Of a DNA stretch of 64,000 nucleotides, positions 32,947 through 44,332 are shown piece after piece. The DNA is from Xanthostigma xanthostigma (Eukaryota > Arthropoda > Insecta > Raphidioptera > Raphidiidae). The notes beneath the pieces were generated by a model. It worked only from the letters and a program-made list of their open reading frames with translations. It searched no databases and was not told the DNA's origin. The stretch is from positions 44,350,753-44,414,752 of the forward strand of contig OY754469.1 in assembly GCA_963575645.1 (NCBI GenBank). The letters run 5' to 3'. The position numbers and the translations under genes were made by a program. Positions within the stretch are counted from its first letter, which is position 1, and every line of letters begins with the position of its first letter.

Positions 32947-34114
32947 TCTAGATGGAAAAGTCGAAAGCAGAACATTTGACTTAGGAACTTTGTTTGGACT
33001 AGTTAGGAGATAAACATACTAAAAGTCCTTGCCCCTCTGAGGTACGCCCGAAGGGGGGGAGCACAAAGAAGGTCCCGTTTTTTGGTTTTTTGCTTTCATC
33101 TCGAAAACGGTACGTCGTACGAAATTTTGTTGCAATACATAATGAAAGCTGATAAAATTCTCTACAACTTTAGCTTTCACACTTTTTATCTATCTCCAAT
33201 CTTTGCCTAGCTATGAGCTCCGAAAAATGGTCGATTTTCAAAAATGTGTTAAATTCTCTGTAGCACATTGTAACAATACGAATTTGTCAAAATCATTTCG
33301 TATCGCTCATCCAAACTATTAAAAACACCCACACACTATTAAAAAATAACATAAGCTTCAACCTATTGAAGGCCCTGGGCACATTAGGATTATGGGGCCC
33401 CTATGACCTTAACAGATAACTATTTTGTTAGAATAGACAAAGAAAATAAATAAACAAGGTTCTAGATTCTAAGTCGAGGAATGTGATATAAAATGCATAT
33501 ATTTAAAAGGATCACGTTCCCAATTTTAACATGAAGGACACAAAAAAAATAAGTATATGAAAAATAGTTCACTGATGATTTTTGTTTAAAACAGTTTAGG
33601 TACTTAGTATACCATTAAACTAGGGGGTCCCTATCGATCGCGGGGCCCTGGGCACGTGCCAGAGTGCCCAGTGGGAAAGAGGGCCCTGTGTGGAGGTACT
33701 CCCAGCTTATGTTATTTTTTAATAGTGTGTGGGTGTTTTTAATAGTGTGGATGAGCGATACGAAATGATTTTGACAAATTCGTATTGTTACAATGTGCTA
33801 CAGAGAATTTAACACATTTTTGAAAATCGACCATTTTTCGGAGCTCATAGCTAGGCAAAGATTGGAGATAGATAAAAAGTGTGAAAACTAAAGTTGTAGA
33901 GAATTTTATCAGCTTTCATTATGTATTCCAACAAAATTTCGTACGACGTACCGTTTTCGAGATGAAAGCAAAATACCAAAAAACGGGACCTTCTTTGTGC
34001 TCCCCCCCTTCGGGCGTACCTCGGAGGGGTAAGGACTTTTAGTATGTTTATCTCCTAACTAGTCCAAACAAAGTTCCTAAGTCAAATGTTCTGCTTTCGA
34101 CTTTTCCATCTAGA
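32947..34114. mobile_element. Foldback with 411-bp arms
   Basis: Arms 32947-33357 and 33704-34114 are near-perfect reverse complements (a few substitutions), around a 346-bp loop. The arms run from TCTAGATGGAAAAGTCG to AATAACATAAGCT. The loop holds two GGGCCCTGGGCAC-like blocks facing GGGGCCCC. No target duplication is visible at TCTAGA. No ORF is seen. Confidence 0.85.
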
Positions 34115-34585
34115 ATTATTCGTTGCTTAAGCTATTGTTTAAATTGATATTTAAAATCTAAAAATATTGGCCAAGAGAAAAATTGTCTGCACTTTTCAGT
34201 TGATATTCAGATATCAATATTGTGCAATTATTAAATTGTGCCTTCGCTGACAACAACATGACTCCTCGTATGCTTATAATAATTTCGAGTTGATGTCGGA
34301 ACCTAATGAGCCATATACAAATTTTCACATCATTAATTTTCACCATTACTGTTAATTTCTCTTTAACGTGGTCACCGTTTACGACATCATGACGTCATTA
34401 AAGGAACTAATCAACGTTAAATTGCCTTTAGTCGGGATTTTATAATACGGTATTATTATCCCGGCTATAAACTCACAGACTCGTGTTATTGTCCAAGTCG
34501 TTTTCAATGACGGATGTAATATTATAAACACGGTTTAGATTCATTTCGGTTACATCTGTGGTCAAAGATTTTTAATATTATTATA
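34115..34585. other. No recognisable feature
   Basis: Nothing supported. Confidence 0.5.
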
Positions 34586-34722
34586 CAGTATGTAAACACG
34601 TAAGGTGCACATAGGGAAATTAACATTGGGAAAAAATGACTGGATCAGAGTGAGCCTTGAAATCTTGTTTTTCAATTTTAATCGGACTTTTTTTATTAAT
34701 GGGACATTAAATTCCCAAAAAT
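34586..34722 (+). mobile_element. Element J, short deleted copy
   Basis: The CAGTATGTAAACACGTAAGG end after TATA continues to CAATTTTAATCGGAC, where ~70 bp present in 28922-29467 are missing. It stops at CCCAAAAATAC, just before the transposase remnant would start. Confidence 0.65.
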
Positions 34723-34900
34723 ACTTAAATATGGAGCTCATAAATTGTTGGCAACTTTTTATATTCAATATATTTTTTAGCTTTATTTTGTACATATAAT
34801 TAAAAGTAATTTTTAAAAATTGACACCGATTTCAAAAGTTTATTATTTTACTCTTTTTACTGGCTTTTGTTAATGGAGAATCAGTTTTTTATAGATTTAA

Positions 34901-35411
34901 GGTAGTACGAGCACCAAGGCAACTTTAAATAAAAGGCTTCATTTTCTTTAATATTTCAGTAGATGGATAATATGTTTTCATTGATTTCTCCAAAACTAGT
35001 CGGTGGAAATTAAAAAAAAACTATTTAAATTAAAGTTAAAATTTTAATAAATTATTGAAAACAATAAAAACCTTTTGTGCTCGACTAATTAAAAAGATAT
35101 TTAATCTTTTAATTAGTCGGGCACAACGTTTTTTTTTTGTTTTCAATAATTTATTAAGGTTTTAACTTTAATTTAAATAGTTTTTTTTTAATTTCCACCG
35201 ACTAGTTTTGGAGAAATCAATGAAAACATATCATCCATCTACCGTTTTACCATAAAGCCAATGTTAAATATCCCTACTTTTAAATTCATTTATTTATTTA
35301 AATAATTGGGCAACCCCCCCTAAAATTTTCAGAATTGGTTTAGACTTAGTCCAACTTCATATAAAAAAAATCAAGCCTTTTATTTAAAATTGCCTTGGTG
35401 CTCGTACTACC
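34901..35411. mobile_element. TTAA-flanked foldback, family I
   Basis: Ends GGTAGTACGAGCACCAAGG and its inverse, flanked by TTAA on both sides (34897-34900, 35412-35415). A second nested inverted repeat inside (TCCAAAACTAGTCGGTGG on both sides) centres near 35100. It is 511 bp. TTAA targets suggest a piggyBac- or Kolobok-type mover. A rearranged copy lies at 58238-58620. Confidence 0.75.
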
Positions 35412-35544
35412 TTAAGTAGAGAGTTTTATTATTTTTATTTTACTGATTTGGCAATGCACGTTATTTACCAACTTATTGACATTTAATTACTAAATTGACT
35501 GTCTCAAAATTCCAAGATCTAATGAAAACATTAAAAAAATTAGG

Positions 35545-36199
35545 GGAGTACCCAAGAAGGCTGTAACCAGGAGACCTAGCTTCCTATGCTTGCCGTGTTT
35601 AGAGACGGACCGTTTTCTGGCGCACGCGAGATGGCGCTGTTATCACTATCTGGGAAAACGTCGGTTCTTTCCACTTGTTTTCGCCATTGTTAACAAAGTT
35701 AATAAGAAAAATCGCAGGATTGTGGACAAAAAGTTAGATTTATTAATGTACTTTCGAATTTTTATGTACCTATTATTTTTTATTGTTTAAAAATTTATAC
35801 ATACACTTGTTGCCATGTTTTTGTCTTATGTACCTTAACTGTTGTTAATTACTATGATTAACTGAAGACATTAGTAATTAATGTTCATTTTCATAATTAT
35901 TGCTTTAAATTTTCATATTGTACTTGAAAAAGTCTAAATCTATAGACGAAACGTCGTACATTAATAAATCTAACTTTTTGTCCACAATCTGCGATTTTTC
36001 ATATTATTTATTATCTCGATGGACATGATATCTAATATATATGTTACCAAAGTTGTTTAACTTCCCAGACAGTACACACATGTAAGCAATGAACGTGTGC
36101 GTTACCTTGTAGCTGACGCCATATTGGTTCATGCGACAGATATCGGTTCACCGCTACACTCGAACTGGATCTCCTGATTAAAGCCTTCTTGGGAGTACC
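35545..36199. mobile_element. TIR element with inner inverted repeat and hammerhead-like motif
   Basis: Outer ends ACCCAAGAAGGCTGTAA and inverse (CCAAGAAGGCTTTAATCAGG). Inner inverted repeat 35706-35752 against 35957-36000 (TTGTGGACAAAAAGTTAGA). The motif at 35920-35959 sits at the edge of the inner repeat. No recognised protein. Confidence 0.65.
35920..35959 (+). ncRNA. Hammerhead-like motif (HH6)
   Basis: GTAC (35920-35923), core TTGAAAA, one extra A, stem II GTCTA/TAGAC (35932-35936 with 35943-35947), GAAACGTC (35948-35955), GTAC (35956-35959). GTAC pairs with GTAC and the pairing can continue one base further (T-A). Core positions are degraded (T for C at the first, A for T and G later), so catalysis is doubtful. 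The layout is nevertheless identical to HH1 and HH4. Confidence 0.4.
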
Positions 36200-37068
36200 A
36201 TTAAAAACATAAATATTGATATTTTTTCAAGATCATAAAAAAGCATTTGAGTAACATCAGAGATGTTTCAGAGTTCTTCCAGGCAAGTGTCAATTTTGTG
36301 TTAATTCGAGTGATTCCAGTCTTTTGGGCCGACTGTAAAAAAATAAGCAGGTATTATAAATACATTCACGTTTTTATCTTTTTTAAGGCCATCTTGTTTT
36401 TAAATACAAACCGTTTGATGTTTGTGTTTAATTCCAAATGGATTAATTGAAATTTCATCAGATCATTGGCTTATATAATTATTGTAATTCGATTGAAGTG
36501 AAGTAGCCTATTGTTTAAAGTTAGTAACACATTACAAAACTGAGAACATGTACATAACGAGTTATGTTGCTCTATTCATGTGCAATTGGATGCACATTTA
36601 CCACAGTATACCAGATTTACAGTAAAAGCACTCGACTGAAATTATCGTTCTTAACTACGCAGTCTTATCTAAATGCAATTTTAGACGTATTCTTCGTTTC
36701 GAATGACAAGATTTCTGTAGAATATTTTTTAAAAGCAAAATTAACGTGGTTGTAGAATAGTCGATTTCGTAATAACAGGCACAATGAAATAAATTAATTA
36801 TAATAATATAATTATATAGTCCATAAAAGGAAATCAAACAGGAAATGGTCAAAAAGATGGTTTATAGAAAGAAAGCGTTATTCAAATGCAAATTTATTGG
36901 AAGAGCTAAAAGTACATTTGTATTCCAAAGACACGTATGCAGATGTTAAATGTTTATGAACTCTTCCCAAAATACACGATCACTTTCCATCTTACACACA
37001 CAAGCAACAAAGTAACCTCTAAAATGGCGCGGGAAAATAAATTAATATCGTCTTGGCATCGACGCAAT
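36200..37068. other. No recognisable feature
   Basis: Short ORFs only, none recognised. Confidence 0.5.
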
Positions 37069-37269
37069 CCTACACACGCTGAAAGTTGCATCAGCATCAC
37101 CGACTCGGCATCGTGGCTCGCCGACCAAAATGGGATACCAGACTCTGCATCGCTGCAAGCCGCAACTGATGCCAAATACGTGATTCAGTACAACACACAC
37201 TGCTACTTGCATCATGAAACATAAGAGTCGATACCTGCATCGCAGCTTGTGTCAAGGTGTGTAGGCCGC
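37069..37269 (-). mobile_element. MITE family L, copy 1
   Basis: The right edge, GTGTAGGCCGCCT followed by TAA, is the inverse of AGGCGGCCTACACACC. Shared with 49822-49985: GATGCAGGTATCGACTC, TTTCATGATGCAAGTAG, GAATCACGTATTTGGCATC. The left edge has TCCTACACACGCTG. The AGGC..ACAC end with a TAA flank resembles the PIF/Harbinger ends of families C and the 57.4-kb element. Confidence 0.55.
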
Positions 37270-37586
37270 CTTAAATTTTTTTTCAGCCTCTCTCCATTTA
37301 CATCTATAACCTCCCACAAGGAACTTCGTTCAAAAAAGTGTCTTAACTGTAAATGATACCCATTCGCTATTTTGTGTAAACTATTCAGCAGTGCATAATG
37401 CACTTCCTACACAGTGCTGTGGACAAATGTACGGACGCATGATAACACATAATATCTAGGTTAAACTAAAACTTTGTTATTGTATACCGAATAAAAACAA
37501 AACAATTCAACTGCTGAACGTGAAATCAATATAATACACATAGAGATACACGTATAATATGATAGAACTATTAAAATGTCCAATAT

Positions 37587-37770
37587 GCAGTGTGTTCACC
37601 GATAGTGGTAACAATAAATAATTCGTCTATCCTACAAGATACAAACAAAAGTTTAAATAGTTTTTTGCTCAACTCGAAATTTACTATCAGGAACAGCTGA
37701 GGTAGATTTTTTTGTATTTCAAACTCGATCGGAAGTGTACATGCAGTTTTTTTCAGATAGCAACAATTAT
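37587..37770 (+). mobile_element. Tc1/mariner-type MITE, left part
   Basis: Parallel to 9250-9420 (CAGTGTGTTCACCGA, AATAATTCGTCTATCCTAC, TTTTTTGCTCAACTCGAAA). It is cut at 37770 by element N. Its continuation (ACATTTTCGAATTCTCC, AAGAAAATATTCGAGAAACG) resumes at about 38365, so N inserted into it. Confidence 0.65.
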
Positions 37771-37772
37771 TT

Positions 37773-38372
37773 TTTGACGTGATAACGTCTTATAAATTGA
37801 TGAATCACCAATATTATAAATTGATAAAACACCGGCTGCATGCACGAAAAAGTGTAACGTAACGTTTCTAACGTTCGTAACGCGTAACGTTCCGCCTGAC
37901 CCTGTGCGTGCTTTTCTCGAAAACGGCCCTAACGATTTGGATGAAATTTACTGAAAAGGGATTTTGGGGGGCAAAAAATCGTTTTAGCTAGGTCTCATCT
38001 CTCGAAAAAATCGTTTTCTTACAAATTTTATCATTATAAAAATCAATTTTTTGACGTATGAAAATACTTAAATATTGTAAGTAGGTTTTGGAATTTTATA
38101 TATACTTAAACAATAAAACAATTGTTTTCTAAATATTATGACAGTTAATCTTTGAGACTTAAATAAATACGGAAGAAAGAAAGTTAATAAAAAAAATTAT
38201 TTTTATAGGTGGTGAGTAATTTAATAAATAAAATTAACTTAAGCGAAAGATGCAATATCATAGATTCGAATTATTATATGTAGAATTTAGGTTATGTATT
38301 ACGGAATACGTTATCACGTAAAACTATCGTCCGTAAACCGACTTTACAGGCAACCAATTTTTTTTTTACATT
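37773..38372 (+). mobile_element. TIR element N, copy 2
   Basis: Almost identical to 16186-16790 for ~600 bp. It is inserted in the Tc1-type MITE described at 37587. Confidence 0.7.
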
Positions 38373-38787
38373 TTCGAATTCTCCAATTTTTTCTCTATAT
38401 AAAATTGACATAAGGTTACGTAAGAAAATATTCGAGAAACGATATCAAAATATACAGGATGTTCTATCTATACAACAGTTTATTTTACGAACAACTAAAA
38501 AAGTTTGTAGGATTTTTACGTAAATTACAATTTACATAAACCTCTTAAATCAAAGTCGAAGATTCAATATTAACAAAGTTAGCAATCAAGGGCAAATGGG
38601 CCTACCGGAATTCCGGAAGTTTTCCCGATAGGCCAATCGTCTATATTAGCTTATATATTATTTTTTTTTTGTTTACCAGAATTATTTGATTTTTATTTTG
38701 TAAGATTTAAGATATTGGTTACAAAATACAATTTTAAGATAAAATTAATAATACATTTTTTGTCTTTCTGGTAATAGTTCTCACAAC
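38373..38787. other. MITE remainder, then unrecognised
   Basis: 38365-38450 is the continuation of the interrupted MITE. At 38454 an ACAGGATGTTCTAT resembles the TIR of 12629. The rest is unrecognised. Confidence 0.4.
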
Positions 38788-39432
38788 CGTGATGTGTCCA
38801 CATGACTCTTTATTGGGAGCTGGCTCCGTGCGCTCCGCTCACTAAAAAGAGTCGCTCAGAGGGAGTCGTTCAAAGGAGCGACACTAGACAGTACGCACTA
38901 CACAAGAGTGCAGACTGCAGAGTTGTAAACTGTCACCATGCATGCTCAGGAGTCACGAAGCATTGCACAGCACAATACACATTCAGCTCTGAGCTCATTA
39001 GGCGCGAATAGCGTAAGCTAAAGCGCCTATATTTTTAATATGATTCTGATCTTATATTATTCGCATTTCGGATAAACTATAAAGTATAAAAAAGCTTAAC
39101 AATAATAACGTTTATTGTTACAATATTATCTTTGTCAACGACGTCAATGTGAATGGCTTAAGTCACTGTAAGCTTAGTACTATTGCACTTACAATGTGTC
39201 ATTCAACATTAAATGCCTCAGCAAAGGTAAGTCCGTACGTGCAAAATTCACTAGTGCCTCTGTGGCCTGTGCTGTGTGCGCTCTGTAAATGTGCGAATGC
39301 AACAGTACAGACCAGCTCAGCACAGAGCAATGGCGCTCGGAGTGAGTCATTCACAAAAAAAGAGCGACTCACTCCGCTCCGAGAAAGGAGTCGTTCATTA
39401 TGAAGGACTCGCTCAGGAGCGACACATCACTA
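38788..39432. mobile_element. hAT-like element with GAGCGACTC ends
   Basis: Left GTGATGTGTCCACATGAC and right AGGAGCGACACATCAC are inverted. GAGTCG/GAGCGACTC subterminal repeats lie at both ends. The flanks do not form an 8-bp duplication. A short piece of repeat D (GGCGCGAATAGCGTAAGC) lies at 39000. The 69-, 84- and 89-codon ORFs read through the repeats and are not recognised. Confidence 0.5.
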
Positions 39433-40406
39433 TTTTGGACAAATACAACAAGTTAATACAAAATTATCGCTTTTTTTATCTAAAAATTAGTGCCCAACTA
39501 ACAAAAACTCTTTATAGCCCATTTATATTTCTGATTTATTTTTAAAAATTCTTGAAGATTTTTTTTGTTAGATTTTTTCAGTTTTTTGTATGAAATACTC
39601 GACAACCTTAGTTTACAAGCTTGTTATTTTTAAGACGACATCAAAAGCTGAAGTTTGTGAAACGCTTTAGAAACTTCGCAACTTGAATAAAGCAAAGATA
39701 ACTTGATTTTAAAAATTGTCGCGTTAACTTTCTAATTGCGTATTTGACTCGATGTGATGAAAAACATTTAACTTCTCTAGACGATCAAAACGCTTATCGA
39801 AATACCTTTCAAGTTCTTCATTCTTAGGTACAGTGAGTTCAAACGCTCGATAAAATCATTTTTATATGTTAAATGATATTACATTTGCTGTAACAACAAA
39901 ACAATATCGTAATTTCTAAAGCATTTTGTATGCATGTAGAAATTATTTTACGTTTAGCCATTAATTGAGAATCAGCACTAATTCCATTTGTGTAGTCAAC
40001 GCAATATACTAGAAAGTTGTAGAAGAAAACAAACGGATTATATTTTTATATTGAATTTGTTTGAAAGTAGAAGAGAAAGAAAATAAACGACTAATTTTTA
40101 CGTAGATTGGTATTCATCTCTGGCATTAAGAAAATTGTTTTGTTAAGTTTTAACCTATTTTATAAATGAAGAACTTTTTCCATTATTAGTAAGTATTTAA
40201 GAGCTACTTGCAAACAAGATTTTAAGTTTTGTAAACGTCAAAATACTCAATATATTTCTAGTTTAAAACAAAGATAATCTAATTGTTAATAGTGTACATT
40301 TAGTGGAAATAATTTTATGTATTTTACAGTTTTTATGAGTTTTTCCATAGCCTTGATTAGTATCTCTCCTGCTATATAAAAATGTGTTGTTTTTTTTTAA
40401 AGACGA
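39433..40406. other. No recognisable feature
   Basis: Nothing supported. Confidence 0.5.
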
Positions 40407-40414
40407 ATAGCCAG

Positions 40415-40751
40415 TAGAGCTGTAAAAGTAACGAGAAATTGTGTACCCGTATGTATTCGTTACTTACAGAACCAGTACCCGTTACTTTCGTATCGTTACG
40501 TTACTCGTTACTTTTCATACGACATACAATCGTGTACTAACAGCATCAAGCATGTACCATCGCATCGAGGCGCGTCGCATACGTGATACGGTATGACTTC
40601 GTTCGTATAACGTATAACCGCATCAAACGAGTCGAACTGACATGGACAAATGCGAGTAACGAAATGAATTTGTAAGTAACGATTCGTTACTTCGAGTCAA
40701 ACGATGTACCCGTTACTCAGTAACGAATACATACGGTTTGTTACAGCTCTA
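40415..40751. mobile_element. hAT MITE rich in GTAACG
   Basis: Ends TAGAGCTGTAA and TTACAGCTCTA are perfect inverses, flanked by ATAGCCAG on both sides (40407-40414 and 40752-40759). This 8-bp duplication fits nTnnnnAn. It is 337 bp. About a dozen CGTTAC/GTAACG sites crowd both subterminal regions, with a GC-richer centre (CGCATCGAGGCGCGTCGC). Confidence 0.88.
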
Positions 40752-40831
40752 ATAGCCAGAGCTGGTGACGACATATTATATAACGCATCAATTGAAATCT
40801 AACAGGTTATCGAAATATAACGCGACCTCAG

Positions 40832-41276
40832 ACCGAGCGGGGTGGCGTAGCGGTGAGAGCACTAGACTCGCATTCGGGAGGTACCGGGTTCGAATCCCGG
40901 CGGAGGCAGATGTGGCTGGGAGTTTTTTCCACTGCCTCTCGCCGAGAAACGGTAATTCCTGTACCGGCCATCTTGTTGAGGTTTTCCATGGTTTCCCTCA
41001 ATAATTCCAGATAAATATCGAGATGGTGCCTTATTCAAGGCCATGGCCGATTACTTGTCAAACTCCTATGCTCAAAATTTGTCTACCTTCCTAATTCCTA
41101 ATTTCCTATAAATTCCTTCATTCGCCCATTGCTATTAATTAAGTTGAAGTTTAAAAATTGTAGAAAATAACGGGAAGTCTGGTAGAAAAAAAAATAGTAA
41201 TGGTGCGAATGGCGTCTGTTATGACATAAAGTCGAGAAACGGACGTTAAACGCATTATTATTATTATTATTATTTT
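40832..41276 (+). mobile_element. tRNA-headed SINE, copy A
   Basis: The head has a Pol III A box (GTGGCGTAGCGG) and B box (GGGTTCGAATCC) with a tRNA-like ACTCGCATT loop. A ~300-bp body follows (CTCGCCGAGAAACGG, TTCAAGGCCATGGCCGATTA, AGTCGAGAAACGGACG), ending in (ATT)n. A ~15-bp target duplication, TAACGCGACCTCAG at 40818 and TAACGCGGCCTCAG at 41840, encloses the SINE together with the palindrome in its tail. The ORFs across the head are shadows. Confidence 0.85.
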
Positions 41277-41369
41277 GTTGTTATTATCATCCATAATTAT
41301 AAATATATATTAATAATATCAGGAATGTGGACTAGATAAGCTGGTAAATAGTAATCACTTTATTATTTC

Positions 41370-41406
41370 TGCAACGTTTCGGTCTTTATTAGAACTTCCT
41401 CAGGCA
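41370..41406 (-). ncRNA. Hammerhead-like motif (HH3)
   Basis: Minus strand: TGC, core CTGAGGA, one A, stem II GTTCT/AGACC (two pairs lost), GAAACGTT, GCA. It mirrors HH2 in the opposite arm with one change in stem II. Confidence 0.4.
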
Positions 41407-41724
41407 TCATAATACGAATTAAAACAATCACCATCCTATAATGCACAGTCGTCCAAGTCATACATCTTTTCACAACATTAACAAAACTGATAAATTTATT
41501 AAAATTAATAACAGAAATAAATATAGAAATAAAATACATAAAATGAACATGTGGAATTGAACATGAGACACAAATTCCACATGTTCATTTTATGTATTTT
41601 ATTTCTATATTTATTTCTGTTATTAATTTTAATAAATTTATCAGTTTTGTTAATGTTGTGAAAAGATGTATGACTTGGACGACTGTGCATTATAGGATGG
41701 TGATTGTTTTAATTCGTATTATGA

Positions 41725-41761
41725 TGCCTGAGGAAGGTCTAATAAAGACCGAAACGTTGCA
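41725..41761 (+). ncRNA. Hammerhead-like motif (HH2)
   Basis: TGC (41725-41727), core CTGAGGA (41728-41734), one extra A, stem II GGTCT/AGACC, GAAACGTT (41751-41758), GCA (41759-41761). The flanking TGC and GCA pair. One core base differs from CTGATGA. Confidence 0.45.
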
Positions 41762-41829
41762 GAAATAATAAAGTGATTACTATTTACCATCTTATCTAGT
41801 CCACATTCCTGATATTATTAATATATATT

Positions 41830-43378
41830 ATTATTATTATAACGCGGCCTCAGGATTAATCAAATACAGATCTCGCACAAGAAAAAGACCATAAATATGT
41901 AAAATATTTTGTTATGTTTATACTTTGTTCGCTGCCCAGTCTATTTCATCCTCCTTTTGTCATAGCGTGAGAATACATAGCCTAAATATGTTTCCAATCA
42001 CGAAATGGAGCGGCGAAGCAATGAATTCTATTTTTTTTTAGAAATATTGATTGGAAAAATTATTTTTAAAACTGGCATATAAGCTGGAAGTGCACAGTAT
42101 GGTAAACATGTAGGAACAGTATGTAAACATTAAAATATTAATTATGTACAGCTACATTAATTCTAACAAAACAACAAAACTTATCTGTTGTGCGGAAAGT
42201 TTCTTATTATTTAAAATGTTTTTGTTGGAAAACATTTGTTAATATGAATGCTTTTGTGTCACGCCGTACAACTTTTACGCAAACTTTTACATCTATTGTT
42301 CTTTGCACACCACCCTTTTGCCTCATATTATACTTGATTTCATTTATAATTATAATAATTTTTACTCGCTTTAAATATGTTTATTCAACTCATGCGCGTT
42401 ATTCATGTTTTATCATGCCTAAAAACCGAACCCTAAATAGCCAATTACCGACTGGTGACAATTACTTGTCATAACTCAATGAAGATTCCTACTAGCTCGG
42501 CCATTGTGGAGTAATGAAAATAAACGTAACTATTTTCTGAGTCGTAACGAAATAGTCGGTAACAACAACTCCGTTGTTACCCATTGAGGCTAAAATTGAG
42601 AGGCCGAATGTTTTCGACATGGAGTTTATTCATAACCGGCTAACCTCAAACCAAAACATTGAATCGTGCTGTTTGGTGCTGTTAATATTGACAGTTTTTT
42701 TATAAAGATATAAATAGATATTTACAACATCTCATTAATAACAATAAATAAAACATGAATAACGCGCAATTGTTGAATAAAATTATGGGCGTAACTTGTA
42801 GGCTAAGTCATGACCTGTCAGCGCGATGAATGACTTAGGCTACTAGTTACGCCAATAACTATTCTATAGTTTAAAATTTTTTGGGACTCGACCGAGTACC
42901 ATTTACTTTTCAAAAAACATTACGGTGATTATACTGTTAAAATTTATTTATTTATTTATTTTTTTTGTATTTTTTTACACACGTTCTAAGCCCCTACTCC
43001 TGCCCTAGCACTGGCTTCAGCCAAGTTGGGCAGGATTATTCCAACTTCAAAATTTATAAAATAAATGTATCACTACTATTTTTGAATTAAAGAAATAAAT
43101 AAAATAAAAATTGTTTTCGTGTTTAATCAATTTGCATTCAATGAATTTGTGAGTTCTTCTGTGGGATAGAGACAAAGGTATAAAGATTAGGGTGTTTTTT
43201 TATTTTTTTTTTTTTGTTATGCGGAGCATTGGATCTAAATTTGAGTTTCCTATATCAAACCTGTGAACGGCGCAAACCGAGTTTTGCACCTGGATAAAAC
43301 CGGACCGGGCCGCTAGTTCTTCTATATAATTCAAATGCCAACAGACCTGCCTGTTCGAGTTTTCTCAAAGACATTATA
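41830..43378. other. Mostly featureless, one hairpin, one Helitron end
   Basis: After the SINE target duplication no gene is supported. GACCGGGCCGCTAG|T at 43303-43316 looks like the 3' end of a Lep1-type Helitron whose start I could not find. A hairpin is listed separately. Confidence 0.4.
42788..42853. repeat. Short perfect-type hairpin
   Basis: GGCGTAACTTGTAGGCTAAG and its near-perfect inverse, 24-base arms with an 18-base GC-richer loop. It could be a minimal MITE starting GGCGTAAC or a structured RNA. The flanks show no target duplication I can trust. Confidence 0.55.
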
Positions 43379-43868
43379 TCATATATATTAATACGCTAAG
43401 GTTAAGATGTTTGCCTCCCTTTTTAGAAAAAACCACAAAATTTCTCCACATAAATTATATATCATTTTACAGATAATTGTTTGCTCTACTGACATCGACA
43501 ACTAAAAATTTATTATTGTTTTTGTTTTTGTAAATTAATTAATTATTAGCAACGCCGAACAACGTCTGCCATCTGACGGCTAAACAGCGAGCAACGCTGA
43601 ACAACGTCACAGAAATGCTGCATAATGCCATCTGACGGCTTAGCTCAACGCTTTTGCTACTTGCGCCTCTATATGACAATTTTAGTAAAATATTTCTTCG
43701 ATCTGTCATCTGAGCTTCATATTGTAATACAACAAAAAGAAGAACGTTATAAGCAGTGTGCAAAATTAGAAACGAATTGAATACCTGCAATCATATTTAA
43801 AAAATAATTTTGTAAAGTGATAATTATTATACTTATTTAGTGCGAATAATTCGCACAGGTCACACTAG
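43379..43868 (+). mobile_element. Non-autonomous Helitron, family F, copy 2
   Basis: A|TCATATATATTAATACGC start; end hairpin GTGCGAATAATTCGCAC, then AGGTCACACTAG|T. It is 490 bp, non-coding, with CCATCTGACGGC units inside (reverse of GTCAGATGGCAG). Confidence 0.85.
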
Positions 43869-44332
43869 TTTATAAATAATTCATGGCATTAGTTGTTCAT
43901 ATTAAATTTGGCCTCAAACCTTTCACCTTTCGATCAAAGGGGGTTAAGAAAAACAGAGAAATCATATTATTACTTTTTTAACATTCACTACTACGCATCG
44001 ACAATTCGATAAAATTTGATAAAGAAAAGATAATAAAAACCTTTTTTTTTAAAAAAAACGTGATGGTAAATTAAAACTTAATTTGCTTTTACTCATTTAA
44101 CATCATACTACATTGAACTTAAAAGGTTTGCAGAATTCAATTATTTTTTTGTAATTAGATTTGAAACAAGATCAAATGAAACTTTTTTCAATTTCATTTT
44201 AATAGTAGGATGATATAAAATGAAGCTATAATCAACTCAATCTTTATAGTGTTTTAAATTAAAAAGATCCAGTTGAATATCTCGTTTTCAGTATTCGTTA
44301 CAAAGAATCGATTAACTTGTTATTAGTGTATT
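43869..44332. other. No recognisable feature
   Basis: Nothing supported. Confidence 0.5.

Larger units (their letters stand above)
41303..41829. mobile_element. Near-perfect palindrome in the SINE tail
   Basis: Arms 41303-41558 and 41573-41829 with a 14-base spacer. Only a handful of mismatches are seen. Each arm carries a hammerhead-like motif pointing outward to the palindrome edge. The (ATT)n of the SINE continues on both sides. Probably two head-to-head copies of a short Penelope-related element. No coding is seen. Confidence 0.75.

Noticed and set aside
42190-42474. 94-codon ORF with hydrophobic stretch
   Set aside because: AT-rich chance frame; no signal peptide logic, family match or splice context.
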